From Bradyrhizobium jicamae (GTDB lineage: Bacteria; Pseudomonadota; Alphaproteobacteria; Rhizobiales; Xanthobacteraceae), in NCBI RefSeq assembly GCF_018130215.1, contig NZ_JAFCKQ010000007.1:124001-188000 (forward strand): a DNA stretch of 64,000 nucleotides. The letters run 5' to 3'. The notes beneath the pieces were generated by a model, which was not told where the DNA came from, did not search any database, and saw only the letters and a list, made by a program, of their open reading frames with translations. The translations under genes were made by a program, and so were the position numbers. Of this stretch, positions 24,817 to 33,278 are shown piece by piece; the stretch's first letter is position 1, and each line of letters begins with the position of its first letter.

Positions 24817-25929
24817 ATGGCCAAGCCGCTCGTCTTTCCGGTTTTGGCACAATTTGTCTCCGCCACTGCCGGCCGCAACATGACCAGGACGGCCTATGTC
24901 GCGGTGACCCTCGGCGTCGCCATGATGACCGTGCTGACAATCGGGCCGGCCTATGACGCGGTCGCGCATTGGGTCGACGCCGTGCTCTGGCTATGCCTCG
25001 CCTATTTCGTGTTCGAGTGGCTGGTGCGGCTGCGCCACATGAGACAGCGGGGGCGCTTCTGGTTCTACCAGCTGTCCGGCGCCGGGCTGGTCGACGCTGC
25101 CGGCGCGCTGGCGGTGCCGCTCGCTCTGCTCGCGGGCGTCCAGCCCAAGACGGCCTGGCTGCTCGCGATCCTCTGGGTGCTCAAGGTGGTGCCGGGCATT
25201 CCCGGGCTGCGCCAGCTTCGGCGCGTGCTGGTGCAGGAGTCCGGGCCGCTGATCAGCGTGCTCGTGATCTTCCTGATGGTGGTGTTCCTGGCCTCGGTCG
25301 CGGAATATTTCCTGGAGCATGATGTGCAGCCGCAGACCTTCGGCAGCGTGCCGGCGGCGCTGTGGTGGGCGGTGGTGACGCTCACCACCACGGGCTATGG
25401 CGACGTGGTGCCGATCACCCCGCTCGGTCGCATCGTCGCAGCGATGGTGATGATCTCGGGTCTCGGCGTGTTCGGGCTGTGGACCGGTATCCTGGCGACC
25501 GGCTTCGCCGCCGAGACCCGGCGCGATAATTTCCTGAAGACCTGGGAGACCGTCAGCAACGTGCCGTTCTTCGCCAATCTCGGCCCCGCTGCGATCGCCG
25601 ACGTCACCCAGATGCTGCGGACCGTGGACCTGCCGCCGCGCACCACGATCATCCGCAAGGGCACCAGCGGCGACTGCATGTATTTCGTGGCGGCCGGCGA
25701 GGTCGCGGTCGACCTGCCCGGCCGCAAGGTCTTGCTCGGCGAGGGCGACTTCTTCGGCGAGATGGCGCTGCTCGGCAACACCATGCGCGGCGCCGACGTC
25801 ATCACCACCAAGGTGGCGCGGCTCCTGGTGCTTGACCTGGTCGATTTCCGCCTGTTGATGGCACGGCACCCTGAACTCGCCGAGACCATCGACGCCGAGG
25901 CCAGGCGACGCCAGCTCGAGAACCAGTAG
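24817..25929 (+). CDS. Cyclic-nucleotide-gated potassium channel, MlotiK1 type
   Basis: A 370-residue channel. Transmembrane segments S1-S4 occupy about residues 20-150, S5 is near LISVLVIFLMVVFLASVAEY, and the selectivity filter TTTGYGD is at about 190-196, followed by S6 (GLWTGILATGF). The C-terminal cNMP-binding domain (about 250-360) has FGEMALLGNTMRGAD with the Arg that binds the phosphate. Layout and length match MlotiK1 of Mesorhizobium (355 residues), which opens on cAMP. The S4 lacks the dense Arg array of voltage sensors. It is divergent from another cNMP-binding membrane protein. Confidence 0.95.
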   Translation: MAKPLVFPVLAQFVSATAGRNMTRTAYVAVTLGVAMMTVLTIGPAYDAVAHWVDAVLWLCLAYFVFEWLVRLRHMRQRGRFWFYQLSGAGLVDAAGALAVPLALLAGVQPKTAWLLAILWVLKVVPGIPGLRQLRRVLVQESGPLISVLVIFLMVVFLASVAEYFLEHDVQPQTFGSVPAALWWAVVTLTTTGYGDVVPITPLGRIVAAMVMISGLGVFGLWTGILATGFAAETRRDNFLKTWETVSNVPFFANLGPAAIADVTQMLRTVDLPPRTTIIRKGTSGDCMYFVAAGEVAVDLPGRKVLLGEGDFFGEMALLGNTMRGADVITTKVARLLVLDLVDFRLLMARHPELAETIDAEARRRQLENQ

Positions 25930-25940
25930 TGGAGACCACC

Positions 25941-26726
25941 ATGCCAGATGCGGCCGAGACCGCCAGCGGACCCGTGCTCGAGATCTCGGGCGCGCGCGCC
26001 ACCATCCGCCTCAACCGGCCCAAGCATCTCAACCGGTTGCAGGCCGAGGATCTCGGTGAGCTCGTCAACCTGTTCGACCGGATCGAGGCCGATGCCTCGA
26101 TCCGCGTGCTGGTGCTGACCGGAACCGGGCGCGCCTTCTCGGCCGGCTATGACCTCAATTCGGTCGCCGAACGCGCGGTGAGCGCGCGCGAGCAGCAGAG
26201 CGCGGGCTCGGCGTTCGAGGTGGTGGTCAACCGGCTCGAGGATCTGGCCGTGCCGACGATCTGCCGGCTCAATGGCGGCGTCTATGGCGGCGCGACAGAT
26301 CTGGCGCTGGCCTGCGACTTCCGCATCGGCGTCGACACCGCGGAGATGTTCATGCCGGCGGCGCGGCTCGGGCTGCACTACTACCGGAGCGGCATCAAGC
26401 GCTACGTGACCCGGCTCGGCGTCGACAACGCCAAGATGCTGTTCCTGACGGCCTCGCGGATCACGGCACCCGAGATGCTGCGGATCGGCTACCTCACCGC
26501 CATGGTGCCGCTCGATCTGCTTGACGAGGAGGTCGACAAGCTCGCCAACGTCCTCGCCGGCAATGCGCCTGTTGCGATGGCCGGCATGAAGCGCGCCATC
26601 AACGAGTTCGCCCGCGGCGAACTCGACGAGGCCGCCGCTGACGCCCGCCACCGCGACAGCATGCGCGGCGAGGAGATCAAGGAAGGCATCAAGGCGTTCG
26701 CCGAGAAACGGGCGCCGAAGTTCTAG
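25941..26726 (+). CDS. Enoyl-CoA hydratase/isomerase family protein
   Basis: A 261-residue crotonase-fold protein. FSAGYDLNSV near residue 70 and GGVYGGATDLALACDFRIG near 110-128 form the oxyanion hole. The final KEGIKAFAEKRAPKF block is typical. The ATG at 25941 has GGAG six bases upstream; an in-frame GTG at 25929 overlaps the channel stop codon. Although adjacent to the channel gene, it is probably unrelated in function. Substrate unknown. Confidence 0.88.
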   Translation: MPDAAETASGPVLEISGARATIRLNRPKHLNRLQAEDLGELVNLFDRIEADASIRVLVLTGTGRAFSAGYDLNSVAERAVSAREQQSAGSAFEVVVNRLEDLAVPTICRLNGGVYGGATDLALACDFRIGVDTAEMFMPAARLGLHYYRSGIKRYVTRLGVDNAKMLFLTASRITAPEMLRIGYLTAMVPLDLLDEEVDKLANVLAGNAPVAMAGMKRAINEFARGELDEAAADARHRDSMRGEEIKEGIKAFAEKRAPKF

Positions 26727-26790
26727 GGCCCGTACTCACGAATACATTTCAGCAACGGATGGACTCGATGCGCCGGCGCGCACATGCGGC

Positions 26791-27219
26791 CTAAACATCG
26801 TCTGCGATCCGCTTCTCTTCCGCCGTCGCGTTGGGTTTGTCGGTGATCACTTGCGGGCAACGGAGGCAAGCGTTGCGGCCCTCCTGACTGAACCAGCGGC
26901 AGGTTGAACGAATCTGGCAGGCCGGCAGGGCGTTGACGACGGGTGCCAAACCTTCGACGATTCTCTGGACGAGCGTGCATGCGTTGGCTTTGAAATGCTT
27001 GCAGCCGCTCGTCGCGCAAGGCGCTGCGATACGAAAGACTTCGGTCGGCCTTGCCGGTCCTGACAGTGCCAGAAGCTCCTCGGAGACGGGCAGCGTCTCG
27101 GTCAGGTAACCCACGCGGGGTGCCTCTGGAGTGCCGGTGCGCACGCCGTAGACTCGTGCGTCCTTGGCGCCCGCTTGAGCGCTCGGACAATCGAGGGGTC
27201 GGGAATCTGGTTTCGACAT
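26791..27219 (-). CDS. Cysteine-rich protein next to a double-glycine leader peptide gene
   Basis: A 142-residue protein with a GGAGGTCTTG ribosome-binding site before the ATG at 27219. Eight Cys occur at about residues 11, 68, 73, 81, 101, 107, 118 and 121, grouped as C-x4-C-x7-C, then C-x5-C with RWFSQEG between, then C-x2-CPQ. This resembles a ligand set for one or two Fe-S clusters or zinc. The first 60 residues are a mixed, non-repetitive domain. I do not recognise the family. It lies 46 bases after the leader-peptide gene on the same strand, so a shared operon and a modifying, carrier or redox role are plausible. Confidence 0.7.
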   Translation of the reverse strand: MSKPDSRPLDCPSAQAGAKDARVYGVRTGTPEAPRVGYLTETLPVSEELLALSGPARPTEVFRIAAPCATSGCKHFKANACTLVQRIVEGLAPVVNALPACQIRSTCRWFSQEGRNACLRCPQVITDKPNATAEEKRIADDV

Positions 27220-27265
27220 CAAGACCTCCAATCCACTTCCGATGCCAGGCGGGCGCCTTGGGGGA

Positions 27266-27505
27266 TCACAGCTTGTCGACCGACGGGATGCCGTACGGCT
27301 GCTGTGGCGGGGCGACGACGCCGGTCGTGGCGCCACCGATGCCCGTCGTACCGAGGACGCCACGCAGCGGCCCCGCCAGGCTGACAAGGCCGCCAACGAC
27401 CGTCTCGAGCTGGTCGGGCATCAGGGCAATGGGAGCCTCGAGAGCAGGATCGAACGGCTCCTTGGGCCGCCTGGTCGTTTTGTTGGACAACGAGGATTTT
27501 GGCAT
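27266..27505 (-). CDS. Short peptide with a double-glycine-type leader (candidate RiPP or bacteriocin precursor)
   Basis: A 79-residue peptide; AAGGAG lies six bases before the ATG at 27505. Residues 28-39 read LMPDQLETVVGG, matching the E/Q-L-x-x-V-x-GG leader that peptidase-C39 transporters cut after the two glycines. The remaining 40 residues are small-residue rich (GTTGIGGATTG), have no Cys, and end PPQQPYGIPSVDKL. The leader/core split, length and neighbouring Cys-rich gene fit a precursor peptide. No C39 transporter, LanM, YcaO or radical-SAM gene is in this window, so export and modification would depend on genes elsewhere. Confidence 0.65.
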   Translation of the reverse strand: MPKSSLSNKTTRRPKEPFDPALEAPIALMPDQLETVVGGLVSLAGPLRGVLGTTGIGGATTGVVAPPQQPYGIPSVDKL

Positions 27506-27668
27506 GGACATCTCCTTGTGACTGAACCGGTCCTTCAGCCGGCGCGGTCATCTTGGATCGGGTTCTCGGGCCGGTCGGTGATTGCGGTCACACAGGGGCC
27601 GTCGCGGCGACAGCCTTCCCGGGGCGCGCCAGGCCGGCGCCAGCCGCAATGGGCACGGGCGAGCGGGC

Positions 27669-28103
27669 TCACGCCCGCTTTGATCGCATCGCGCGCGTCT
27701 GCGCGATCCCGGGGTCGGCGGCGAGTGCCTGGTAGTGCCTGCTGTCGACCGCATAGATCGCGATGCGGCCCGCGGCATCGGCGTGAACGCCCCAGCCGAA
27801 GCGCTTGCCGAGCGGCGAGGCGCGCATGCAGGCCTGGCCCTTCGAGAAGAACGCCTCGCGCGCGAGCCCGCGCTCTTGCTTCGTCGTCTTCGCATCGAGC
27901 GAACGCCCCGCTGCCGACGTCGCGAACACGACGTCGTCGGAGGTGTATTTGTACGGCGCGCCGGCGATCATGGCGTATTGCAGCGTGCCCACCGTCGGAT
28001 TGCCGCCGCGTGGCTGCGGCTCCTCGCCGCTGCGCGCGGGACAATCGTCCGCAACGCGGATGAACGTGTTGAAGCAGTTGGTGCTGTGCAGCGGCTTTGC
28101 CAT
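27669..28103 (-). CDS. DUF6157 family protein
   Basis: A 144-residue protein from the ATG at 28103. It has the family pattern as I recall it: an opening HSTNCFNTFIRVADDCP, then a YAMIAGAPYKYTSDDV segment near residue 45 and FFSKGQACMRASPLGKRFGWG near 85-105, closing with a GRIAIYAVDSRHYQ strand. The function is unknown; members often occur near GSTs or stress genes. It lies 12 bases after the GST gene on the same strand, so it shares the palindrome-controlled promoter at 28805. Confidence 0.8.
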   Translation of the reverse strand: MAKPLHSTNCFNTFIRVADDCPARSGEEPQPRGGNPTVGTLQYAMIAGAPYKYTSDDVVFATSAAGRSLDAKTTKQERGLAREAFFSKGQACMRASPLGKRFGWGVHADAAGRIAIYAVDSRHYQALAADPGIAQTRAMRSKRA

Positions 28104-28115
28104 CGACACTGCCTA

Positions 28116-28760
28116 TCACACTCCCGCGGCAGCGGCATGCGCTGCTGCCATCTCGTCGTCGGCGGCCGATATGCGCTGGAAGGCCGGACGCGCGGCGATG
28201 CGCTCGGCGTAGCGAACGAAGACGTCCGTCCGGGGCACCAGGCCGAACATCATGGTCCAGTTCAACGCGATGCCCCAGAGGATGTCGGCCGCGGTGATCT
28301 GCCCGCCGAACAGATACTGCCCCCTGGCGAGCTGCGATTCCAGCGCGCCCAGCATGGTGTCGAAATCGGCATAGGGCGATTGCGTGACCGGCGCCGGCTC
28401 GCGCTTCATGAACCTGTCGATCAGGGCCGGCTCGAACGAGGAGCCGTAATAGGCGATCCAGCGCAGATAGGGGCCGCGCCTGGCATCGTCGAGCGCAGGC
28501 GTCAGGCCGGCCTGCGGGAACAGGTCAGCGAGGTAGATGAAGATCGCGACCTGCTCGGTCACCAGCGCGCCGCGGTGGTGGACCGCCGGCACCTTGCCGA
28601 GCGGATTGATGGCAAGATAGGCCGGCTTGCGCTGCTCGCCCGCCTTCATGTTGAGGACCTGCAGGTCGTAGGGCGCGCCGAGTTCCTCCAGCAGCACCCG
28701 GGCGCCGGTGGCACGGCTTTGCGGCGCGTAATACAGCGTGATGCGGTCGGTGGTGGTCAT
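28116..28760 (-). CDS. Glutathione S-transferase
   Basis: A 214-residue cytosolic GST of normal length. The thioredoxin-fold domain (ITLYYAPQSRATGARVLLEELG, GKVPAVHHRGALVTE near residue 58) is followed by a helical domain with ITAADILWGIALNW near 155. The Ser/Arg in PQSRA occupies the glutathione-thiol position. It is divergent from a WYL regulator with a 10-bp perfect inverted repeat between, and is probably the first gene of a GST-DUF6157 operon induced when an electrophile or related ligand is sensed. Confidence 0.92.
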   Translation of the reverse strand: MTTTDRITLYYAPQSRATGARVLLEELGAPYDLQVLNMKAGEQRKPAYLAINPLGKVPAVHHRGALVTEQVAIFIYLADLFPQAGLTPALDDARRGPYLRWIAYYGSSFEPALIDRFMKREPAPVTQSPYADFDTMLGALESQLARGQYLFGGQITAADILWGIALNWTMMFGLVPRTDVFVRYAERIAARPAFQRISAADDEMAAAHAAAAGV

Positions 28761-28804
28761 GGACAGGTCTCCTTCCGTTCAGGGCGATCCCCTTATGCGC
28801 ACCT

Positions 28805-28829
28805 ATACCTGACATCCTGTGTCAGGTAT
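28805..28829. promoter_or_regulatory. WYL-regulator operator between GST and regulator genes
   Basis: ATACCTGACA and TGTCAGGTAT are perfect 10-bp arms around the 5-base spacer TCCTG. The site ends 9 bases before the regulator start and lies 45 bases upstream of the GST start. The core CTGACA/TGTCAG is also found in the 24-bp palindromes at 12607 and 12904. Confidence 0.75.
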
Positions 28830-28838
28830 GAATCGCCG

Positions 28839-29840
28839 ATGCGCGCGAGCCGGCTGTTTTCGATCCTGACCACCCTGCAGGCGCGGGGGCGTGTCACCGC
28901 GCCCGAGCTCGCGGAGACCTGCGAGGTCTCGGTGCGCACGATCTATCGCGACATCGACGCGCTCGCCGCCGCCGGCGTTCCGGTCTATGCCGACCGCGGC
29001 GCGGAGGGCGGCTATCGCCTGCTCGACGGCTACCGTGTCAGGCTGAACGGGTTGTCGCAGGGCGAGGCCGAGGCGCTGTTCATGGCGGGGCTGCCCGGGC
29101 CGGCCGCCGCACTCGGCCTCGATGCCGCGATGGGGACGGCGCAGACCAAGCTGATGGCGGCGCTGCCGGAGAATCTGCGCCCCAATGCGCGCGGGATGCA
29201 GCAGCGCTTCCATCTCGACGCGCCGGGCTGGTTCGGCGAGAGCGAGGAGCCGAAGCATCTGCGCGCCATCGCCGGCGCCGTGCTGCACGATCAGCTGATC
29301 GAGATCCGCTACCGGAGCTGGAAGGCCGAGAAGCGCCGCCGCGTGGCCCCGCTCGGCCTCGTGCTGAAGGGCGGCGGCTGGTATCTCGCCGGGCGCGTCG
29401 ATGGCAGCGTGCGCAGCTACCGCGTCGCGCGCGTGCTCGATTGCGCGGTGCTGGACGAAGCGTTCACGCGGCCTGATGATTTCGACCTTGCCGCCTACTG
29501 GCGCGCCTCGATCGCGCGGCTGGAGGCCGAGCTGCACCCGAACCAGGCCACCGTGCTTCTGTCGCCGCTCGGCCAGAAACTGTTCGATGCGCTGGCGCAT
29601 CCTTATGTGAAGGCGCGGCTGCGGGTTGCGGAGATCACCGGGACAGATGGCTGGCAAGTCGTGACCATGCCGGTCGGAAAGACGCTGTGGCACGCCGCGA
29701 CCGAGCTGCTGCGGCTCGGCGCCGAGGCCGAGGTGCTGGAGCCTCGCGAGCTGCGCGACAAGATGGCGGAGATGACGGCCGCGATGGCGGCGCGTTATGC
29801 GGAGGCACCGCGGCGCCGGGTGACAGCCCGGCGCGCCTGA
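28839..29840 (+). CDS. YafY-type transcriptional regulator (HTH_11 plus WYL domain)
   Basis: A 333-residue regulator, the full length of its class. Residues 1-65 are the helix-turn-helix (RASRLFSILTTLQARGRVT, ELAETCEVSVRTIYRDIDAL), and a WYL domain follows at about 140-230, with RYRSWKAEKRRRVAPLGLVL and GGWYLAGRVDGSVRSYRV; the W-Y-L triad is visible in GGWYLAG. A C-terminal WCX-like extension completes it. The operator in front of it is perfect, so it probably represses itself and the divergent GST-DUF6157 operon. Start at 28839, directly after the operator. Confidence 0.93.
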   Translation: MRASRLFSILTTLQARGRVTAPELAETCEVSVRTIYRDIDALAAAGVPVYADRGAEGGYRLLDGYRVRLNGLSQGEAEALFMAGLPGPAAALGLDAAMGTAQTKLMAALPENLRPNARGMQQRFHLDAPGWFGESEEPKHLRAIAGAVLHDQLIEIRYRSWKAEKRRRVAPLGLVLKGGGWYLAGRVDGSVRSYRVARVLDCAVLDEAFTRPDDFDLAAYWRASIARLEAELHPNQATVLLSPLGQKLFDALAHPYVKARLRVAEITGTDGWQVVTMPVGKTLWHAATELLRLGAEAEVLEPRELRDKMAEMTAAMAARYAEAPRRRVTARRA

Positions 29841-29843
29841 GCG

Positions 29844-30554
29844 CTACTCGTCGACGAACGTCACGGTATCCGCCACATCGGCACGTGACGTCCGATAGCC
29901 ATTCACCTTGTGCGCATGGTCGGCATAGCCGAACGAGATGCCGCAGACGACGCGGCGGTCGTCGGACAGATTGAAGTGCCGGCGGATCAGGCCGGAATAG
30001 CGGGCGAGTGCGGCCTGCGGAATGGTTCCGAGCCCGAGCGCCTGTGCCGCCAGCATGAAGTTCGAGACGTAGCCGCCGCAATCGATCGCACCGTAGATGC
30101 CGAGTGGCTCGTTGGTGTGGATCACGGCGACATGCGGCGCGCCGAAGAAATTGTAGTTCTGCAGCGCCTGCCTGGAATACCCGGCCTTGTCGCCTCTGGG
30201 GATGCCGAGCGTGTTGTAGAGCTGGAAGCCGCTCTCGCGGCGGCGCTCCAGGTAGACGCCGACATATTCGCGCGGCGGCGTGAAGTCATGATCTTCCTTG
30301 GCACCGGACGCGGCCTCGGCATAGATCGCCTTGCGGAAGCGCTCCCTGGCCTCCCCGCTTGCGATCAGCACCTGCCAGGGCTGGCTGTTGCACCAGGATG
30401 CGGTGCGCTGCGCCACCGTCAGCACATGCTCGATGATGTCGCGCGGCACCTCGCGCGGCAGGAATGCGCGCACCGAGTAGCGTTCGTTGAGCAGTTCCTC
30501 GAGCGCGCCGATGCGGTCTTCCGTTGCATAACGCGGCTTGGTCACGGCATCCAT
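29844..30554 (-). CDS. Nitroreductase family FMN oxidoreductase
   Basis: A 236-residue nitroreductase-fold protein. RYSVRAFLP near residues 25-33 is the FMN-phosphate Arg motif, QRTASWCNSQPWQVLIASG near 50-68 is the second conserved block, and YGAIDCGGYVSNFMLAAQALGLG near 150-172 is the third. It follows the acyl-CoA dehydrogenase gene by two bases and is the last gene of the minus-strand CoA-catabolic operon, so it may remove a nitro group or reduce a double bond of the same substrate; that role is inference. Confidence 0.9.
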   Translation of the reverse strand: MDAVTKPRYATEDRIGALEELLNERYSVRAFLPREVPRDIIEHVLTVAQRTASWCNSQPWQVLIASGEARERFRKAIYAEAASGAKEDHDFTPPREYVGVYLERRRESGFQLYNTLGIPRGDKAGYSRQALQNYNFFGAPHVAVIHTNEPLGIYGAIDCGGYVSNFMLAAQALGLGTIPQAALARYSGLIRRHFNLSDDRRVVCGISFGYADHAHKVNGYRTSRADVADTVTFVDE

Positions 30555-30556
30555 GG

Positions 30557-31801
30557 TCAGCGTCCCTTGGTCGGAATCTTGTTGTAGGGCACGTCCTTGT
30601 CGACCCTGATGTCGCCGGGCAGCCCGAGCACGCGCTCGGCGATGATGTTGCGCAGGATCTCGTCGGTGCCGCCGGCGATGCGCATCGAGGGCGAGGACAG
30701 CAGCATCTGCTGGAACTGGCCGTGAGCGAGTTCCTCGCTCTCGCCGGTGAGGCTGCCTGCCGCGCCTTCCAGATCCATCGCATAGGCCGCGATATCCTGC
30801 AGCATCATGCCGGAGACGAGCTTGCCGATGGAGTTTTCCGGTCCCGGCCGCTCGCCTTTCGACAGCGCCGAGATCGCACGGTAGCTGGTGTATTTCAGCC
30901 CGCTCGATTTCACCGCCCAGCTCGCGAGCCTGGAGCGCACGGCGGGATCGTCGATCGCAAGACCGTCCTCCAGCATCAGGCTGGAGCAGAACTCGAACAT
31001 TTCGGGGACGCCGGTCGCGAGCCGCGCGCCGATCGACATCCGCTCGTTCATCAGCGTCGTCAGCGACACGTTCCAGCCGTCGCCGACGGCCCCCAGCCGC
31101 TGGCTGTCCGGAATCACGACGTCGGTGAAATAGACCTCATTGAACTCCTGCATGCCGTTGGCCTGCTTGATCGGCCGCACTTCCACGCCCGGGCTCTTCA
31201 TGTCCAGGAAGAACATCGTGAGGCCCTTGTGCTTGGGCACGTTCGGGTCGGTGCGCGCGATCAGCAGGCCGTAGTCGGAATAATGCGCGCCCGAGGTCCA
31301 GATCTTCTGGCCGTTGACGACCCAATTGTCGCCCTTCTTCTCGGCGCGGGTGCGCAGGCCGGCGACGTCGGATCCGGCGGACGGTTCGGAGAACAGCTGG
31401 CACCAGATCTCCTCGCCGGACGCGAGCTTCGGCAGATAGCGGCGCTTGGCGTCCTCGGAGCCCCATGCCATCACGGTCGGGCCGCACATGCCCTCGCCGA
31501 TCTGGAACGGCTGTGTCAGCTTGCCGTAGACGCCCTCCTCCTGCTGCCAGATCACCTTCTCGATCGGGGTGGCGCCGCGGCCGCCATATTCCTTCGGCCA
31601 ATGCAGGCAGGCCCAGCCGCCTTCGGCCTTCTTCTTCTGCCAGGCCTTGCCGACCTCGACCATGTCGTGCCTGGCGAGCCTGATGCGGCCGAGCGAGGAT
31701 TTCGAGAGCTCCTCCTCGAACTCCTTCGGCGCGTTCGCCTCGATCCACTTGCGGACGGTGGCGCGGAATTCGGCTTCCTGCGGCGTGTCATCGAAATTCA
31801 T
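30557..31801 (-). CDS. Acyl-CoA dehydrogenase (first of two close paralogues)
   Basis: A 414-residue FAD-dependent dehydrogenase. The opening NFDDTPQEAEFRATVRKW, the FAD-binding WCQLFSEPSAGSDVAGL near residue 137-153 and NGQKIWTSGAHYSDYG near 170 are family hallmarks. The end ILRNIIAERVLGLPGDIRV is also typical. It is about as long as, and very similar to, the gene at 31918, evidently a tandem duplication. Dehydrogenases of this branch oxidise CoA esters with bulky ring-containing side chains, often as heteromers. It is in the TetR-led operon. Confidence 0.93.
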   Translation of the reverse strand: MNFDDTPQEAEFRATVRKWIEANAPKEFEEELSKSSLGRIRLARHDMVEVGKAWQKKKAEGGWACLHWPKEYGGRGATPIEKVIWQQEEGVYGKLTQPFQIGEGMCGPTVMAWGSEDAKRRYLPKLASGEEIWCQLFSEPSAGSDVAGLRTRAEKKGDNWVVNGQKIWTSGAHYSDYGLLIARTDPNVPKHKGLTMFFLDMKSPGVEVRPIKQANGMQEFNEVYFTDVVIPDSQRLGAVGDGWNVSLTTLMNERMSIGARLATGVPEMFEFCSSLMLEDGLAIDDPAVRSRLASWAVKSSGLKYTSYRAISALSKGERPGPENSIGKLVSGMMLQDIAAYAMDLEGAAGSLTGESEELAHGQFQQMLLSSPSMRIAGGTDEILRNIIAERVLGLPGDIRVDKDVPYNKIPTKGR

Positions 31802-31818
31802 GGCGGCTCCTTTTTCTT

Positions 31819-31917
31819 GTCATTCCGGGGCGATGCGAAGCATCGAACCCGGAATCTGGAGGTTAGATATGCGGCTCGAGGTTCCGGGCGCCGCTTCGCG
31901 CCGCCCTGGAACGACGG
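31819..31917. repeat. Palindromic repeat family A, partly degenerate
   Basis: GTCATTCCGGGGCGATGCG with GAACCCGGAATC at one end and GTTCCGGGCG...CCTGGAACGACGG at the other. It ends at the base before the stop codon of the acyl-CoA dehydrogenase gene at 31918. Confidence 0.75.
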
Positions 31918-33165
31918 CTAAGCTCTTCCCTTGGTCGGGATCTTGTTGAAGGGAACGTCCTTGTCGACCCTGATGTCGCCGGGCAGGCCCAGCACGCGCT
32001 CGGCGATGATGTTGCGCATGATCTCGTCGGTGCCGCCCTCGACGCGGGTGCCCGGCGCGCGCAGCAGCATCGCCTGGAATTTGCCCGCGACCTCGGCATC
32101 ATCAGGCCCGTTCAGCGCGCCGGCTGCACCTTGCAGGTCGAGCGCGAAGGCCGCGACGTCCTGGATCATCGAGCCGGCGACCAGCTTGCCGATCGAATTC
32201 TCCGGTCCCGGGCGCTCGCCCTTCGACAGCGCAGAGATCGCGCGCATGCTGGTGTATTTCAGCCCACTCGCCTTCACCGCCCAGTTCGCAAGCCTGGAGC
32301 GCACCGCGCGGTTCTCGATCGCGGGGCCGTCTTCCAGCATCAGGCTGCTGCAATAGTCGAGCAGCTCGGGGAAGCCGGTCGAGACGCCGGCGCCGATCGA
32401 CATGCGCTCGTTCATCAGCGTGGTCAGCGACACGTTCCAGCCGTCATTGACATTGCCGAGGCGTTGCGAGTCGGGAATGCGGACGTCGGTGAAATAGACC
32501 TCGTTGAAGTCGGAGGCGCCGCTCGCCTGCTTGATCGGCCGCACCTCGACACCCGGGCTCTTCATGTCCAGGAAGAACATCGTGAGGCCCTTGTGCTTCG
32601 GCACGGTCGGATCGGTGCGGGTCAGCAGGATGCCGTAATCCGAGTAGTGCGCGCCCGAGGTCCAGATCTTCTGGCCGTTGATCACCCATTCGTCGCCATG
32701 CTTCTCGGCGCGGGTGCGCAGGCCCGCGACGTCGGAGCCGCCGGCGGGCTCGGAGAACAGCTGGCACCAGACCTTCTCGCCGGAGGCGAGCGGCGGCAGA
32801 AACGTCCGCTTCTGCTCCTCGCCGGCGAACGCCATCATGGTCGGGCCGCACATGCCGTGGCCGATGATGAACATTGCGCTGAGGCGGCCGAACGGCCCCT
32901 CCTCCTGCTGCCAGATCACGCGCTCGATCGGCGAAGAGCCGCGACCGCCATATTCCTTTGGCCAGTGCAGGCAGGCCCAGCCGGCATCGGCCTTCTTCTT
33001 CTGCCAGGCCTTGGCAACCTCAAGGATGTTGGCGCCCTTGAGCTGGACGCGGCCGAGCGAGGCCTTGCTCAGCTCTTCCTCATATTGCTTCGGTGCATTT
33101 GCCGCGATCCAGGCTTTCGCCTCGGCGCGGAACGCGGCCTCCTGCGGGGTGTCGTCGAAATTCAT
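31918..33165 (-). CDS. Acyl-CoA dehydrogenase (second paralogue)
   Basis: A 415-residue protein sharing most blocks with the 30557 gene: NFDDTPQEAAFRAEAKAW, WCQLFSEPAGGSDVAGL and FFLDMKSPGVEVRPIKQA. Differences cluster between residues 90 and 120 and near 340, suggesting divergence in substrate fit. Separate palindromic repeats flank it, so mRNA levels along the operon may differ gene by gene. It would catalyse alpha-beta desaturation of the ligase product. Confidence 0.93.
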   Translation of the reverse strand: MNFDDTPQEAAFRAEAKAWIAANAPKQYEEELSKASLGRVQLKGANILEVAKAWQKKKADAGWACLHWPKEYGGRGSSPIERVIWQQEEGPFGRLSAMFIIGHGMCGPTMMAFAGEEQKRTFLPPLASGEKVWCQLFSEPAGGSDVAGLRTRAEKHGDEWVINGQKIWTSGAHYSDYGILLTRTDPTVPKHKGLTMFFLDMKSPGVEVRPIKQASGASDFNEVYFTDVRIPDSQRLGNVNDGWNVSLTTLMNERMSIGAGVSTGFPELLDYCSSLMLEDGPAIENRAVRSRLANWAVKASGLKYTSMRAISALSKGERPGPENSIGKLVAGSMIQDVAAFALDLQGAAGALNGPDDAEVAGKFQAMLLRAPGTRVEGGTDEIMRNIIAERVLGLPGDIRVDKDVPFNKIPTKGRA

Positions 33166-33178
33166 CTTGATCTCTTTC

Positions 33179-33269
33179 CGTCATTCCGGGGCACGCGTAG
33201 CGTGAACCCGGAATCTCGATCCAAACCTCTGGATTCCGGGTTCGCGCTACGCGCGCCCCGGAATGACGA
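33179..33269. repeat. Palindromic repeat family A
   Basis: CGTCATTCCGGGGC...GTGAACCCGGAATC, then GGATTCCGGGTTC...GCGCCCCGGAATGACG: near-perfect inverted arms spanning about 90 bases, between two acyl-CoA dehydrogenase genes. Confidence 0.88.
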
Positions 33270-33278
33270 ATCGTCGGG

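Noticed and set aside
27735..28838. N-terminal extension of the WYL regulator frame at 28839
   Set aside because: The extension runs antisense through the DUF6157 and GST genes and across the operator; the regulator's domain starts at 28839.
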